Counted from the stretch's first letter, positions 1-7,461 are shown. The stretch is 40,948 nucleotides of DNA from Oerskovia merdavium (GCF_014836755.1 NZ_JACSQF010000028.1:1-40948); one strand, 5' to 3'. Notes: generated from the sequence alone by a model not told the origin. Program-made: numbers and translations.

Positions 1-110
1 GAGGCAAGAGCCGGCCTTCAGCCCCACGCCCCCCCCGGCACCGATTGGGCTTCGGCCAGAAGCACACAGGCGGGCAAGCCCAGGCGGGCGCCAACCCAGG
101 GCGGGCGGGC
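1..110. other. Window edge, no gene seen
   Basis: GC-rich DNA with CGGGCGGGC-type repeats before the ISAs1 remnant. No credible reading frame, hairpin or promoter was seen. It may be further decayed IS or flank sequence. Confidence 0.4.
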
Positions 111-436
111 TCACGAGCTGAGCGCCCGGTCAAGCTGATCGGGGTCCACCATCGCGGCGACCCGGCAGAACGTCGCGGCCGACGGCACCCGCCGCACGAC
201 CCCGACCGCGTCCAACAGGTCCACGTCCAGGTCAGCAGCGACCTCCGCGATCTCGACGAACGTGCGCGCCCCGCAACACGTCGCGAGCAACGCCCACGCC
301 GACCACGCGGGTCCGCCACCGCGTCCAACGCCGCCATCAGACCATCGAGCTGCCCACGCAGCACGCGCTCACGCGCCGTGGGCTGGTCAAGAACAGCAAG
401 GACAGGCGAAGATACATGCACGGGCGCGGCTCCCAC
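111..436 (-). pseudogene. ISAs1-family transposase N-terminal fragment, frameshifted
   Basis: Conceptual minus-strand translation gives VLAVLDQPTARERVL and AALDAVADPRG in one frame. A second frame continues with GARTFVEIAEVAADLD and PSAATFCRVAAMVDPDQLD and stops at 111. This is the N-terminal region associated with DDE_Tnp_1 in ISAs1 (H-repeat) transposases, whose next motifs include the catalytic DDE. A frameshift lies near 305-312 (the two parts differ in codon phase), and nothing of the catalytic domain remains. The GTG at 436 is a possible original start; an in-frame stop lies just upstream at 449-451. It is non-functional. Confidence 0.7.
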
Positions 437-559
437 AGGTTCTGGACATCAGGCGTAGACACCCAGATCATCCACCACCCCTGGGGCCGCGCCCGCCAAC
501 GCATCCCCGCAGGTCACACCCCCTGCACAATCCCCCAGATCAACTTTGCAATCGCCCTG
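111..559 (-). mobile_element. ISAs1-family insertion sequence, 5' remnant
   Basis: Decayed left part of an ISAs1-family element: the N-terminal third of the transposase (111-436) plus the upstream end. The terminal CCCTG at 555-559, read as CAGGG on the minus strand, fits the usual ISAs1 terminus. It abuts DUF6573-like coding sequence from about 560, so the element appears to have inserted in that gene and later lost its catalytic part and other end. The exact right boundary and the lost half are inferred; no second inverted repeat is visible in the window. Confidence 0.6.
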
Positions 560-650
560 GGACTCAACCCCGCCTGCGCGACGTCTTGTGGATGGCCTAC
601 CGCTCGGCCCGCACAAATGGGTCTGCTGCACGGGTGGGTGACAGTTCGTT

Positions 651-1529
651 TCAGGCGGCGAGTGCGACCTGAGTGGTCATGATGGTCTCGTATTCGATGG
701 GGGTCAATCGGCCGAGGCGGGTTTGTCTGCGGCGGCGGTGGTAGGTGCGTTCGATCCAGGTGATGATCGCCAGTCGGAGCTCGGTTCGGGTGGTCCAGCG
801 GCGCCGGTCCAGGACGTTCTTCTGCAGCAGGGAGAAGAAGCTCTCCATGGCGGCGTTGTCACCGGCTGAGGCGACCTGGCCCATGGACCCGATCAGGCCG
901 TGGTGGGTGAGTTCACGCAGGAATTTTCGGGATCGAAATTGACTTCCTCGGTCGGAATGCACCACGCAGCCGGCCACGACGGCGCCGCGTCGTTGGACTG
1001 CTGAGCGCAGGGCATCGACCGCGAGGCGGGCTTGCATGCGGTCGCTGATGGAGTAGCCCACGATCCGGTTCGAGTACACGTCCTTGATCGCGCACAGGTA
1101 GACCTTGCCCTCGGCGGTGGGGTGCTCGGTGATGTCGGTCAGCCACAGCTCGTTGGGGGCGCTGGCGGTGAAGTCGCGCTCGACGAGGTCGTCGTGGGCG
1201 GGTGGTCCTGGCTTCTTACCGTTCTTGCCGCGCTTCTTCCCGAACACGCTCCACCAGCGTCCATCGCGGCAGATCCGCCAGATCGTGCGGTCTGCTGCGA
1301 CATGGCCTGCGTCGCGGGCCTCGTCGCCCAGAAGCCGGTACCCGAACTCCGGGTCGTCGACGTGGGCGTCGAAGAGGGCGTTCGCCAGGTACGCCTGGCG
1401 TAGTTCCAGGGCGGTCACCGGCGCCGCCAGCCACCGGTAGTACGGCGCTCTGGCAAGCTTGAGAACCCGGCAGGTCACCGCGACAGGGATCCCGTCAGCG
1501 GCAAGGTCACGGACCAGCGGGTAGCTCAT
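651..1529 (-). CDS. IS3-family transposase OrfB (DDE integrase domain)
   Basis: 292-aa catalytic half of an IS3 transposase. The N-terminal HTH_21-like region (ALFDAHVDDPEFGYRLL) leads into an rve/DDE integrase core. Catalytic acidic residues sit in LWLTDITEH, VVHSDRGSQFRS and NAAMESFFSLLQKNVLDRR, and the C-terminal TPIEYETIM is the usual IS3 end. Its start overlaps the orfA stop by four bases, as expected for expression by programmed -1 frameshifting into OrfAB. Length and motifs are complete, so function is likely intact. Confidence 0.93.
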   Translation of the reverse strand: MSYPLVRDLAADGIPVAVTCRVLKLARAPYYRWLAAPVTALELRQAYLANALFDAHVDDPEFGYRLLGDEARDAGHVAADRTIWRICRDGRWWSVFGKKRGKNGKKPGPPAHDDLVERDFTASAPNELWLTDITEHPTAEGKVYLCAIKDVYSNRIVGYSISDRMQARLAVDALRSAVQRRGAVVAGCVVHSDRGSQFRSRKFLRELTHHGLIGSMGQVASAGDNAAMESFFSLLQKNVLDRRRWTTRTELRLAIITWIERTYHRRRRQTRLGRLTPIEYETIMTTQVALAA

Positions 1530-1813
1530 TTTCCCGGCAGATGGGCCTGCGCGAAGTAGGCCGCCGCGCGGCGTAGCACCTCGTTCTCCTGCTCGAGGAG
1601 CCGCACCCGCTTCTTGGCCTCACGCAGCTCAGCAGACTCAGCCGCGCTCACGCCGGGGCGCTTGCCGTCCTCGACGTCGGCGGCCTGGAGCCAGTTGCGC
1701 AGGCACGAGTCGGAGATACCAAAGTCCTTGGCGATCTGAGCGATCGGTGCCTCGCCGCGCCGAGCGACAGCCACGACATCGTCGCGGAACTCCTTGGGAT
1801 GACGTTTGGGCAT
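1526..1813 (-). CDS. IS3-family transposase OrfA (HTH)
   Basis: 95-aa DNA-binding half of the IS3 transposase. MPKRHPKEFRDDVVAVARRG leads into an HTH (IAQIAKDFGISDSCLRNWL), followed by a leucine-zipper-like coiled coil (AELREAKKRVRLLEQENEVL). The ATG at 1813 is preferred over one further upstream because family members start at this MPKR/K-type motif and GAAGGATGTTGACC precedes it. OrfA binds the terminal repeats and, fused to OrfB by frameshifting, carries out transposition. Confidence 0.9.
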   Translation of the reverse strand: MPKRHPKEFRDDVVAVARRGEAPIAQIAKDFGISDSCLRNWLQAADVEDGKRPGVSAAESAELREAKKRVRLLEQENEVLRRAAAYFAQAHLPGK

Positions 1814-2032
1814 GGTCAACATCCTTCCAGCAGCGCCCGCAGGCACCACAAGTCAGGTGTCACCAACCCGTGCAGCAGACCCAATCCAGGGCGGCGACGG
1901 GTCGACTTCCGCGTGCTGCGGGTGCGCAACCAGGCCGGAGCGAGCACGGCCCTTCCTGTGACGCTGTCGCTCGAGCTAGACGCTGGTGACACTGGAGAGC
2001 CCGTCGCGACGGTGATGCTTCCTGAAGAGGAT

Positions 2033-2102
2033 TAAAGCCTGTCGAACAACCTCCGTGAGGGTGCCGGCAGCGTCCTTCTCGGAGGTTGTTCGACAGGCTT
2101 TA
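2033..2102. repeat. Perfect 23-bp inverted repeat, unexplained
   Basis: Arms 2033-2055 and 2080-2102 are perfect complements (core AAGCCTGTCGAACAACC) around a 24-base spacer. The left arm begins at the stop codon of the DUF6573 remnant. There is no T-run, so it is not a classical terminator. It may be a remnant of a mobile element or a recombination site. Confidence 0.75.
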
Positions 2103-2179
2103 GACGACAGCTCGACCCTGCACCGCGCCCCGACACCGAAGACCCGCAGTTGTCGCCTCGGCCCTCTCTGACCGCCCCC

Positions 2180-2219
2180 ACGGCGCCCCTGCACCCCCCA
2201 CCGGGTGCGGGGGCGCCGT
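2180..2219. repeat. GGCGCC-family long hairpin, copy 1
   Basis: ACGGCGCCCCTGCACCC pairs with GGGTGCGGGGGCGCCGT. It is one of six related hairpins in the window (also at 7017, 9064, 38522, 39207 and 40591). It could act as a bidirectional terminator between the DUF6573 remnant and the ABC operon. The stretch before it (2103-2140) also resembles the region just downstream of the HTH gene at 9133. Confidence 0.7.
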
Positions 2220-2287
2220 CATGCTCACCGGCCCGCCACGTCGACCCCGAGTACGCGGTCCTGCCGGTCACGGCTCCGGCCTGAAGG

Positions 2288-2311
2288 GCTGTTCACTCTC
2301 CCGAGAACAGC
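2288..2311 (-). terminator. Weak hairpin after the ABC operon
   Basis: GCTGTTC and GAACAGC pair across a 10-base loop, 60 bases beyond the permease stop. There is no T-run. It is a possible terminator of the minus-strand operon; nothing else is seen in 2220-2372. Confidence 0.3.
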
Positions 2312-2372
2312 TAGGACGCGATTCGCAACGGCACCTTCGCCAGGGGCATCCCCCCAGCCGTGTCCAAGTCTC

Positions 2373-3461
2373 CTACGGCGTGCGAAGGACTCGCACGGGA
2401 TCTGCTCTCGCGGCTGCGAGGGCAGGCGGTATTGAAGCGATGGTTGCGGCGAGAAGAGACAGCGTAGCGGTCCCGATGAGAAACACCGCCGGAGGCGTCG
2501 TAGCCCAGGTCGCGCCGGCTAGTGCCCCGATCGCGGTCCCGAGTATCGCCCCGGTGCCCGCTGCGGCGGCAGTTTGCGTCATGATCAGAAGCGCAACTGC
2601 CTGCCTGGAGGCCCCCAACGCTCGTCGCCGCCCAAGATCGGACCGACGCACGAGGACGTCTGCCGACACAACCATCACCGTCAGGACAGCACCGCCCGAC
2701 AAGACGATAAGCAGAAGGTTCCCCGCGAAGGTACCGAGGTCCTCACCGACGCTGTCCTGGAGGCCGGCGAGGATGTCAGGTGCCTGGACGGAGACGTCAT
2801 TGAGCGCCGCGGGAGCGACGATGCTCAGTGCGATCTGCTGCACCCGGGCGACATCGCGTCCGGGTTCGGAGGTCACATAGAGCGTTCGCGCGACATCGGC
2901 GGTGGTCGCCGCAGCTACGACGCCGCTCTCGAGCTCAGGCACCGCGCCGCGCGTACGGAACGTTCCGACGACAGCCCACTGGCGAGAACCCGCGTCGACC
3001 GAGCCGGTCGAGGACGTGAACCCGAGCACATCGACCAACGCGGACGAGATGAGTGCCTCACCCGGCCGGGGCCATCGGCCTGACTCGAGCTCAACGAGGG
3101 AATCCGGATCGCCGACCACTGCCCAAAGAGGTATCTTCACACCGCCTTGGCCCTGGTTCGTTGCAGTCACGTCGCGCGGCGACGTCAGGGCTGCGGCTCC
3201 CGTGACTGAGTCCAGTGCTGCAACCGAGCCGACGACCGCAGCGCCGAAGAGGCCCTGATCACGAGTATCTGTGACGGTCAGCAGTCGAGCGCCCGCGGAC
3301 TCGAGCCTTCCTTGGACCTGTGCTTGCGCAGCTGAGGTACGGCCGACAGTAAGGACCGTGGTCAAGCACATCGCTGCGACAAGCAAGACCACCAGGAGCG
3401 TCGGCACGGGCCGGCGAATACTGGCGACCAGGGCTTCACGAACCAGCGCCATCGGTTTCAT
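2373..3461 (-). CDS. ABC transporter permease, FtsX/MacB-like
   Basis: 362-aa integral membrane protein. It has a TM segment near residues 17-40 (TLLVVLLVAAMCLTTVLTV), a large extracytoplasmic domain of about 200 residues, then three TM segments (LLLIVLSGGAVLTVMVVSA; TAAAAGTGAILGTAIGALAG; VFLIGTATLSLLAATIASI). It ends in ALAAARADPVRVLRTP, typical of FtsX-domain permeases. The ATPase gene ends 8 bases upstream, so the two should form one MacB-type mechanotransmission or export complex. The cargo is probably the secreted peptide at the head of the operon or a toxic compound. Substrate is inferred from context only. Confidence 0.88.
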   Translation of the reverse strand: MKPMALVREALVASIRRPVPTLLVVLLVAAMCLTTVLTVGRTSAAQAQVQGRLESAGARLLTVTDTRDQGLFGAAVVGSVAALDSVTGAAALTSPRDVTATNQGQGGVKIPLWAVVGDPDSLVELESGRWPRPGEALISSALVDVLGFTSSTGSVDAGSRQWAVVGTFRTRGAVPELESGVVAAATTADVARTLYVTSEPGRDVARVQQIALSIVAPAALNDVSVQAPDILAGLQDSVGEDLGTFAGNLLLIVLSGGAVLTVMVVSADVLVRRSDLGRRRALGASRQAVALLIMTQTAAAAGTGAILGTAIGALAGATWATTPPAVFLIGTATLSLLAATIASIPPALAAARADPVRVLRTP

Positions 3462-3468
3462 CGCATCC

Positions 3469-4104
3469 TCACAGCGCTAGCACGTGATCGGCGTGGTCCA
3501 CGACGAAGGGGTCGTGGGTAGCGATCACGGTCGTCACCCCCTTCGCAGCGGTGCGGAGCGCATCTAGCACTGTTGCAGCGTTCTCACGGTCCAGATTTCC
3601 CGTCGGCTCGTCCGCAAGCAGAACGCCCGGCTCGTTCACGAGCGCGCGGGCGACCGCTACGCGCTGAGCCTGTCCACCGGAGATCTCGCCCGGACGATGG
3701 TCGGCGCGTTCTCCCACGCCAAGCTGGTCAAGTAGATCTCGCGCACGCTCGAGCGCGCTCTTTCGCGCTCTGCCTGCGTAGAGGGCGGGTTCCAAGACCG
3801 AGTCGAGGATCGTCCTCGTTGGGTCCAGGCTCGCATCCTGGAAGACGAACCCAATGCTGTGGGCGCGCAACGCGGAGCGGGCCGCATCCGGGAGCCTGCC
3901 GACATCAGCCCCATCAAGGCGAACCGCACCGGATGTCGGGGCGAGCAAGAGACCGACGATGTAGAGGAGCGTCGACTTCCCGCGCCCCGATCCGCCAGTG
4001 ATCGCGGTCATCTCACCAGGCGTGAAGTGATGAGTCAGCCCGTCGAAGAGCTCCCCCGAGCGACCGCGGTACATGAAGGACAAGTTCTCAACCGAGAGAT
4101 TCAC
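3469..4104 (-). CDS. ABC transporter ATP-binding protein, MacB/LolD-like
   Basis: 211-aa nucleotide-binding subunit. Walker A is ITGGSGRGKSTLL, the signature motif is ISGGQAQRVAVARAL, Walker B is VLLADEPTGNLD, and the H-loop is VIATHD. The NBD-only length is right for a MacB/LolD-type ATPase pairing with the separate FtsX permease downstream. Its ATG overlaps the stop of the upstream gene by four bases (ATGA), so it is translationally coupled. The arginine inside Walker A (SGRGKS) is slightly unusual but the invariant residues are intact. Confidence 0.92.
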   Translation of the reverse strand: MNLSVENLSFMYRGRSGELFDGLTHHFTPGEMTAITGGSGRGKSTLLYIVGLLLAPTSGAVRLDGADVGRLPDAARSALRAHSIGFVFQDASLDPTRTILDSVLEPALYAGRARKSALERARDLLDQLGVGERADHRPGEISGGQAQRVAVARALVNEPGVLLADEPTGNLDRENAATVLDALRTAAKGVTTVIATHDPFVVDHADHVLAL

Positions 4105-5258
4105 GTGGCACTGTCCGGGCTGAAACTCGCCGCTCCGACCTTCACTTCCTGCCCGATCTCCAGCCCTTCGACGACAGCAATGCCCTGCGCTGAGCTTAGG
4201 AGCTTCACCGGCGCCTGTGATCCATCGCGAAGTTCGACATAGGCAGAGCCATCCTGAGCGGTGATGACCGCCGCAGTGGGGACGCTGGGCCCGGTCACCT
4301 CGGGGACGATCACCGCTTCCCCGCGGAGCGTTGTGCGTTCAGCCGCTGGAAGGAGATCGCAGAGGTCGCCACACACGGAACCCCCGTCGGCCCCCTGTAG
4401 CGTGAGCACGGTCATGCCGCTCTCGTCCTGCCTCGATTCTGAGACACGGGCACCCCACCTTTGATCCTCAAAGAGAACACGGATGAGGGTCTCGGGCGCT
4501 ACCAGCTTTGCCTGCTCCTCAGAGAGAACCACCTCGAAAACCAGGTCGCCGGTGGTAGCGAACACGGACTGCTCTCCACCAGCAAGGAGAGCACCCAGCG
4601 CGATGTCGTCACCGATGCGGATCGCTGCCGGAAGTGTCGGAACGGCGACAAGCGTGCCGCGCGGCACGATGCCGGTTCGTTCAACTCCGACTGATCGCTG
4701 CCACACACGCACGGCCTCGCGCGTCGTCGCCCGGAACACGCCGTCCGGTTCGTGGTCCAGCAAACCCAACCCCTGCAGCATCTGCTGAAGCTGCTCGACA
4801 TCGGCGCCCTTGACGCCTACGTCGAGGTCTCGGTAGAAGGGCACGTCTCCCTCGGCCGCACGGACGCCGACTCCGTCAACGGCGTAGAGCAGGTCGCCAG
4901 GCCGGACGTCGGCCGCCCCGACTTCTGTAACGACACCAGGGAGAAGGTTCGTCGCAACCGCACGGGCAGGTTGCGAGAGCGTCACCCCGACTCCAATAGA
5001 CCGCCCGACACTCGACTCGACGACTGTCGCCATCGTAGGGACATCCGCACCCTCCGATGTCGGCCGCACGTCCGGAGGCGTCGTGACACGTCCCGCCCAC
5101 CACCCCAGCACGACGGCAAGAACGAGCAGCGCGGCCCAGAGGCCGACCTTGCCAATTCGCCTGATGTTCGGCTTCCGTGCATCCTTTAACGCTCTACTCC
5201 GTGCCACAGCTGTCTGGGCCACCTCAGTCGATCGCAGGGTAGAGGTCCGGCGCATCAT
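4101..5258 (-). CDS. Membrane-anchored peptidoglycan-binding adaptor-like protein
   Basis: About 385 aa. An N-terminal TM anchor (VGLWAALLVLAVVLGWWAG) is followed by an extracytoplasmic part. This contains a PG_binding_1 domain (DVGVKGADVEQLQQMLQGLG, then DGVFRATTREAVRVWQ) and a C-terminal region resembling periplasmic-adaptor/HlyD beta domains (ATTGDLVFEVVLSEEQAKL). Proteins of this layout lie next to MacB-type ATPase/permease pairs in Gram-positive bacteria and probably link the transporter to the cell wall. The start is uncertain. ATG 5258 or 5255 overlaps the lipoprotein gene by about 30 bases, while a GTG near 5218 follows the lipoprotein stop but lacks a clear ribosome binding site. Confidence 0.8.
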   Translation of the reverse strand: MMRRTSTLRSTEVAQTAVARSRALKDARKPNIRRIGKVGLWAALLVLAVVLGWWAGRVTTPPDVRPTSEGADVPTMATVVESSVGRSIGVGVTLSQPARAVATNLLPGVVTEVGAADVRPGDLLYAVDGVGVRAAEGDVPFYRDLDVGVKGADVEQLQQMLQGLGLLDHEPDGVFRATTREAVRVWQRSVGVERTGIVPRGTLVAVPTLPAAIRIGDDIALGALLAGGEQSVFATTGDLVFEVVLSEEQAKLVAPETLIRVLFEDQRWGARVSESRQDESGMTVLTLQGADGGSVCGDLCDLLPAAERTTLRGEAVIVPEVTGPSVPTAAVITAQDGSAYVELRDGSQAPVKLLSSAQGIAVVEGLEIGQEVKVGAASFSPDSAT

Positions 5259-5931
5259 GTGGGCACTTCTCATAGAGAAGATCGAGCGCTGTGGAATCGG
5301 CTCCTGACGTCGCGTCAATAACGAACGGATCCCAAGCGCCAGCGGCCGCATAGTACTGACCTAGCCAGGTCTGCAAAGACGGCGGCTCAGGTACCTCGAA
5401 CCCTTCCGCACGTACGCACGGCATCACAGTCTCCACGAGATGGGTGTACTGCATCTCGGCACGGACACGCGGCAACTTGCCCTGCGTCCGCGGATCGGTC
5501 GGGTACTGCGCAGCGCACACATACGCGGCCTGGTTGACGATATCTCCCTGCTCGGGCGGCACGTCGTCGAAGTAGACCCCGCCCTGTCCGCCCAGCCTCG
5601 CCCCGATGCCTTCGTCGGCGAGGCAGTCGACCTGCGCCTGCGCCCACTGGTCCTGCGCGACGAATCGCACGAGCTCAGTCCCCGGCGGCGCCTCGACCCC
5701 ATACTGCTCAGCCAGACCTGGGAGGCCCGCCTCATAGAGCGCGATCAATGACTTCCGGTCCTGGGCCCAGTCGTCGCCCTCGGGAGGAACCCCGGCGAGA
5801 GACTCCTCCCCACTGGTGGGGTCCACGTCTTCGGAGACGTCAGGTCCCGAGCAGGCACCCGCGATCGCAACGATCACTGTGATCAGGGCAATCGACCGGA
5901 GCGCCCGCGGACGCCAGCGGGGCTCAGACGC
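5224..5931 (-). CDS. Secreted lipoprotein of the ABC cassette
   Basis: About 235 aa. From the GTG at 5931 the protein begins with a basic N-region, a hydrophobic core (SIALITVIVAIAGAC) and a lipobox ending in AGAC, so it should be a lipoprotein anchored outside the membrane. The mature part is acidic with scattered cysteines (QAQVDCLADEGIG, AAYVCAAQYP, ETVMPCVRAEG, YEKCPHDAPD), suggesting disulfides. I do not recognise the family. The GTG overlaps the stop of the Cys-rich peptide gene, which argues for coupled translation and a shared role, for example immunity to, or processing or uptake of, that peptide. The longer in-frame extension upstream is not supported. Confidence 0.75.
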   Translation of the reverse strand, partial: ASEPRWRPRALRSIALITVIVAIAGACSGPDVSEDVDPTSGEESLAGVPPEGDDWAQDRKSLIALYEAGLPGLAEQYGVEAPPGTELVRFVAQDQWAQAQVDCLADEGIGARLGGQGGVYFDDVPPEQGDIVNQAAYVCAAQYPTDPRTQGKLPRVRAEMQYTHLVETVMPCVRAEGFEVPEPPSLQTWLGQYYAAAGAWDPFVIDATSGADSTALDLLYEKCPHDAPDLYPAID

Positions 5932-6253
5932 CACAGGCCACCCCGGACGGGCAGTAGCACGATGCGGCGTGCGAGACAAAGACACCAGAGGTGCCCATGG
6001 ACGCGATGCGCGTCCCCGCCGAAATCGCCCCAGACCAGCTGTGCGCACCGCTCGTGCTCCACGAAACCTTCACAACGTTGTCGATGCGGTAGGTAACGTC
6101 TCCGGTCGTGTTCGAGCTCATCGAGCACCGATAGTTGGTGCCACACGAGAGGTTCTTGGACCACCCCTCTGCGGCCATCGCCGTCCCCGGAACAGCGAAT
6201 AGCATGGATCCGGCAAGTGCAACTGCCACCAGCATGGCGCGGTACTTTCTCAT
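5924..6253 (-). CDS. Small secreted Cys-rich protein (candidate bacteriocin or signal)
   Basis: 109 aa with a clear signal peptide (MLVAVALAGSMLFAVPGTAMA, cleavage after AMA). The mature part is about 81 aa and starts AEGWSKNLSCGTNYRCSM. It has five cysteines, two near the N-terminus and three in the tail SCYCPSGVAC, with Ser/Thr-rich sequence between. No enzyme motif is visible. It heads a five-gene operon with a lipoprotein, a wall-binding membrane protein and a MacB-like ABC pair. That organisation resembles lactococcin-972-type bacteriocin loci, although the sequence is not recognisably lactococcin 972. ATG 6253 is preceded by GAAGAGGGCTGAGCG. Confidence 0.75.
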   Translation of the reverse strand: MRKYRAMLVAVALAGSMLFAVPGTAMAAEGWSKNLSCGTNYRCSMSSNTTGDVTYRIDNVVKVSWSTSGAHSWSGAISAGTRIASMGTSGVFVSHAASCYCPSGVACGV

Positions 6254-6309
6254 CGCTCAGCCCTCTTCTCCTGCGGCGAAGAACCCAAGCGCCCCCCCGC
6301 CTGGGCCGA

Positions 6310-6339
6310 ATGCTACTCAACTCGGCCAGGATCGTCCAA
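6310..6339 (-). promoter_or_regulatory. Candidate promoter of the ABC/peptide operon
   Basis: On the minus strand TTGGAC (6334-6339) and TAGCAT (6310-6315) are separated by 18 bases, about 55 bases upstream of the peptide start. The ISL3 fragment ends about 40 bases further upstream, so the element could also influence this promoter. Confidence 0.5.
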
Positions 6340-6380
6340 TGAATGCGAGGGACTCAGATGCGGGCTTGTGCTTGTTTGAG

Positions 6381-6868
6381 GGCTCATCGCAGATGAGGGT
6401 GTAGTGCGGGTCTGAACCCGCCGGCTTCGAGGAGCGACCTCGCGATGTAGTGGGTGAGGTTGCGGAAGCCGAGGGCGGAGCCGCGGAGGTGTTCGAGGCG
6501 ACCGTTGATCGCTTCTGTGGGGCCGTTGCTGGTGCCGGGGCGGTCGAAGAACGCCAGCACGTCAGCCGCTCGCTTCTTGAGGGTTCGTCCGAGGGTGACG
6601 AGCTCGCTCAGGGCCGCCGGGACCCCGCCGCTCAGGGAGTCGATGACTGCGGTCATGAGCGCGCGGCCTTGGGTGTGGTCCCGGTGGCGGTAGGCGGCGA
6701 TCATGCGTTGGTAGATGCCCCAGGTCGCTTCGACCTCGACGTGTTCCTCGGTCGCGAACAGTGCCTTCAGGCGTGCGCGTTGGTTGTCGGTGAGCAGGTT
6801 GTCGCCGGTGTGCAGGGCGGGCGCGGTAGAGCGGGTCGTTCTTTCGGCCGCGGTGGCCCCCCCAAGAA
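6381..6868 (-). mobile_element. ISL3-family insertion sequence, 3' remnant
   Basis: C-terminal part of an ISL3 transposase with a terminal GGCTCATCGCAGATGAG at 6381-6397 that fits an ISL3-type end. The other end is missing. Beyond about 6868 the sequence becomes a duplicate of the putative relaxase tail found at 40.6-40.8 kb. Confidence 0.65.
6384..6868 (-). pseudogene. ISL3-family transposase C-terminal fragment, frameshifted
   Basis: The minus strand encodes GHRGRKNDPLYRAR in one frame. A second frame carries LHTGDNLLTDNQRARLKALF, then GIYQRMIAAYRHRDH, RTLKKRAADVLAFFDRPGTS, NGPTEAINGRLEHLRGSA and FRNLTHYIARSLLEAGG. This is the C-terminal half of a DDE_Tnp_ISL3 transposase, including the TEAIN region around the last catalytic glutamate. 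The two frames meet near 6808-6815, apparently through a small deletion, and the N-terminal half is absent. It is not functional. Confidence 0.8.
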
Positions 6869-6869
6869 G

Positions 6870-6978
6870 CCCTCGGGTGCCCTTGAGCCCCCAGCACCCC
6901 ACACGCCCCACAAGAGCCCACAGAACGCGCGAGAAGGGCACGCGCGAGGGCGCAGGGGTCGACAACGGCCCTAGCCTG
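6870..6978 (+). pseudogene. Duplicate of the putative relaxase C-terminal tail
   Basis: Read on the plus strand the DNA encodes a P/A/R-rich tail ending ARARAQGSTTALA and a stop at 6976-6978. The protein ending at 40669 on the minus strand has QARAGAQGSTTALA. The similarity continues through the following non-coding bases to the hairpin at 7017. Only the tail is present, joined at its 5' side to the ISL3 remnant, so this is a rearrangement scar rather than a gene. Confidence 0.65.
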
Positions 6979-7016
6979 ACGCCACGCGGCCCCCGTCACC
7001 CTCCCCCGGCACGACG

Positions 7017-7056
7017 ACGGCGCCCCCACACCCCGAAGGGGGTGCAGGAGCGCCGT
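7017..7056. repeat. GGCGCC-family long hairpin, copy 2
   Basis: ACGGCGCCCCCACACCC pairs with GGGTGCAGGAGCGCCGT with a few mismatches. It lies 48 bases beyond the stop of the lipoprotein gene at 7105, so it could terminate the protease operon. It is also part of the repeat shared with 40.58-40.71 kb. Confidence 0.7.
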
Positions 7057-7104
7057 GGAGGGCCGTCAGAGCGTCAGAGGGAGGCCGTGCCCCAGATGAA
7101 ACGC

Positions 7105-7461
7105 TTACTGGGACGTTCCTTCCAAAGTAACCTCACCGCTCTTGAGCCGGTCAACAATGCAATCGGCGAGATCCACCGCATCCTCATGACTGACCGACTC
7201 ACCCAGCGTCACCGTAGCGTGCGACGACGGCAGATCAGCACTTTGGATCGATGATCCGATTTCGAGGTCGGACTCCTCGACGCACGTATACCAGTCACCA
7301 TCGCCCTCAAGGACAGCAATGGTCCAGGGTGCTGCAAGACCATCACTCTTATCCGTTAGGGAAGCCGATGAATCGCTCTGAGCGCAGGCAGATAGGGCTG
7401 TGCTGGCACACACGGTCGTGAGCAACACTCGCAGCGCCAGGGCGCGACGTGAAAACTCCAC
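7105..7461 (-). CDS. Small lipoprotein next to the secreted protease
   Basis: About 118 aa from the GTG at 7461, chosen because TTGGAGG lies 6-8 bases upstream. A signal sequence (LALRVLLTTVCASTALSAC) ends in the lipobox LSAC, and the mature protein of about 94 aa is acidic (SDGLAAPWTIAVLEGDGDWY; SHEDAVDLADCIVDRLKSG). It has two cysteines (TCVEES, ADCIVD). The family is unknown to me. It is encoded directly after the S1 protease on the same strand, separated by a strong hairpin, so it may be a partner or inhibitor expressed at lower level. Confidence 0.7.
   Translation of the reverse strand: MEFSRRALALRVLLTTVCASTALSACAQSDSSASLTDKSDGLAAPWTIAVLEGDGDWYTCVEESDLEIGSSIQSADLPSSHATVTLGESVSHEDAVDLADCIVDRLKSGEVTLEGTSQ

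Larger units (their letters stand above)
619..1882 (-). mobile_element. Complete IS3-family insertion sequence with 3-bp target duplication
   Basis: A 1264-bp element bounded by inverted repeats starting GGGTCTGCTGCACGGGT at 619 and ending with the complement at 1882. The repeat continues with GGTGACA after one mismatch. AAT at 616-618 and 1883-1885 is the target duplication, and removing one copy restores the DUF6573 reading frame. It carries orfA and orfB with the 4-base overlap usual for IS3 elements, where a -1 frameshift makes the OrfAB transposase. Everything needed for transposition appears present, so it may be active. Confidence 0.9.
560..2035 (+). pseudogene. DUF6573-family gene, split by an IS3 element
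   Basis: Two pieces read in one frame once the IS3 element is removed. Bases 560-618 encode PRLRDVLWMAYRSARTN, and 1886-2035 continue with PGRRRVDFRVLRVRN through to VATVMLPEED and a stop. They match the second half of the intact DUF6573 protein at 34989-35387 (RLRDVLHMARRSMLTNPGR; VITVMLPDED). The N-terminal half is missing, replaced by the ISAs1 remnant. This is therefore a dead paralogue hit twice by insertion sequences. DUF6573 proteins are small and common on actinobacterial plasmids; their function is unknown. Confidence 0.8.

Noticed and set aside
6715-7254. Plus-strand open frame of about 180 codons across the ISL3 remnant and hairpin
   Set aside because: It runs antisense through a recognised transposase fragment, then through duplicated non-coding DNA and an antisense stretch of the lipoprotein gene.
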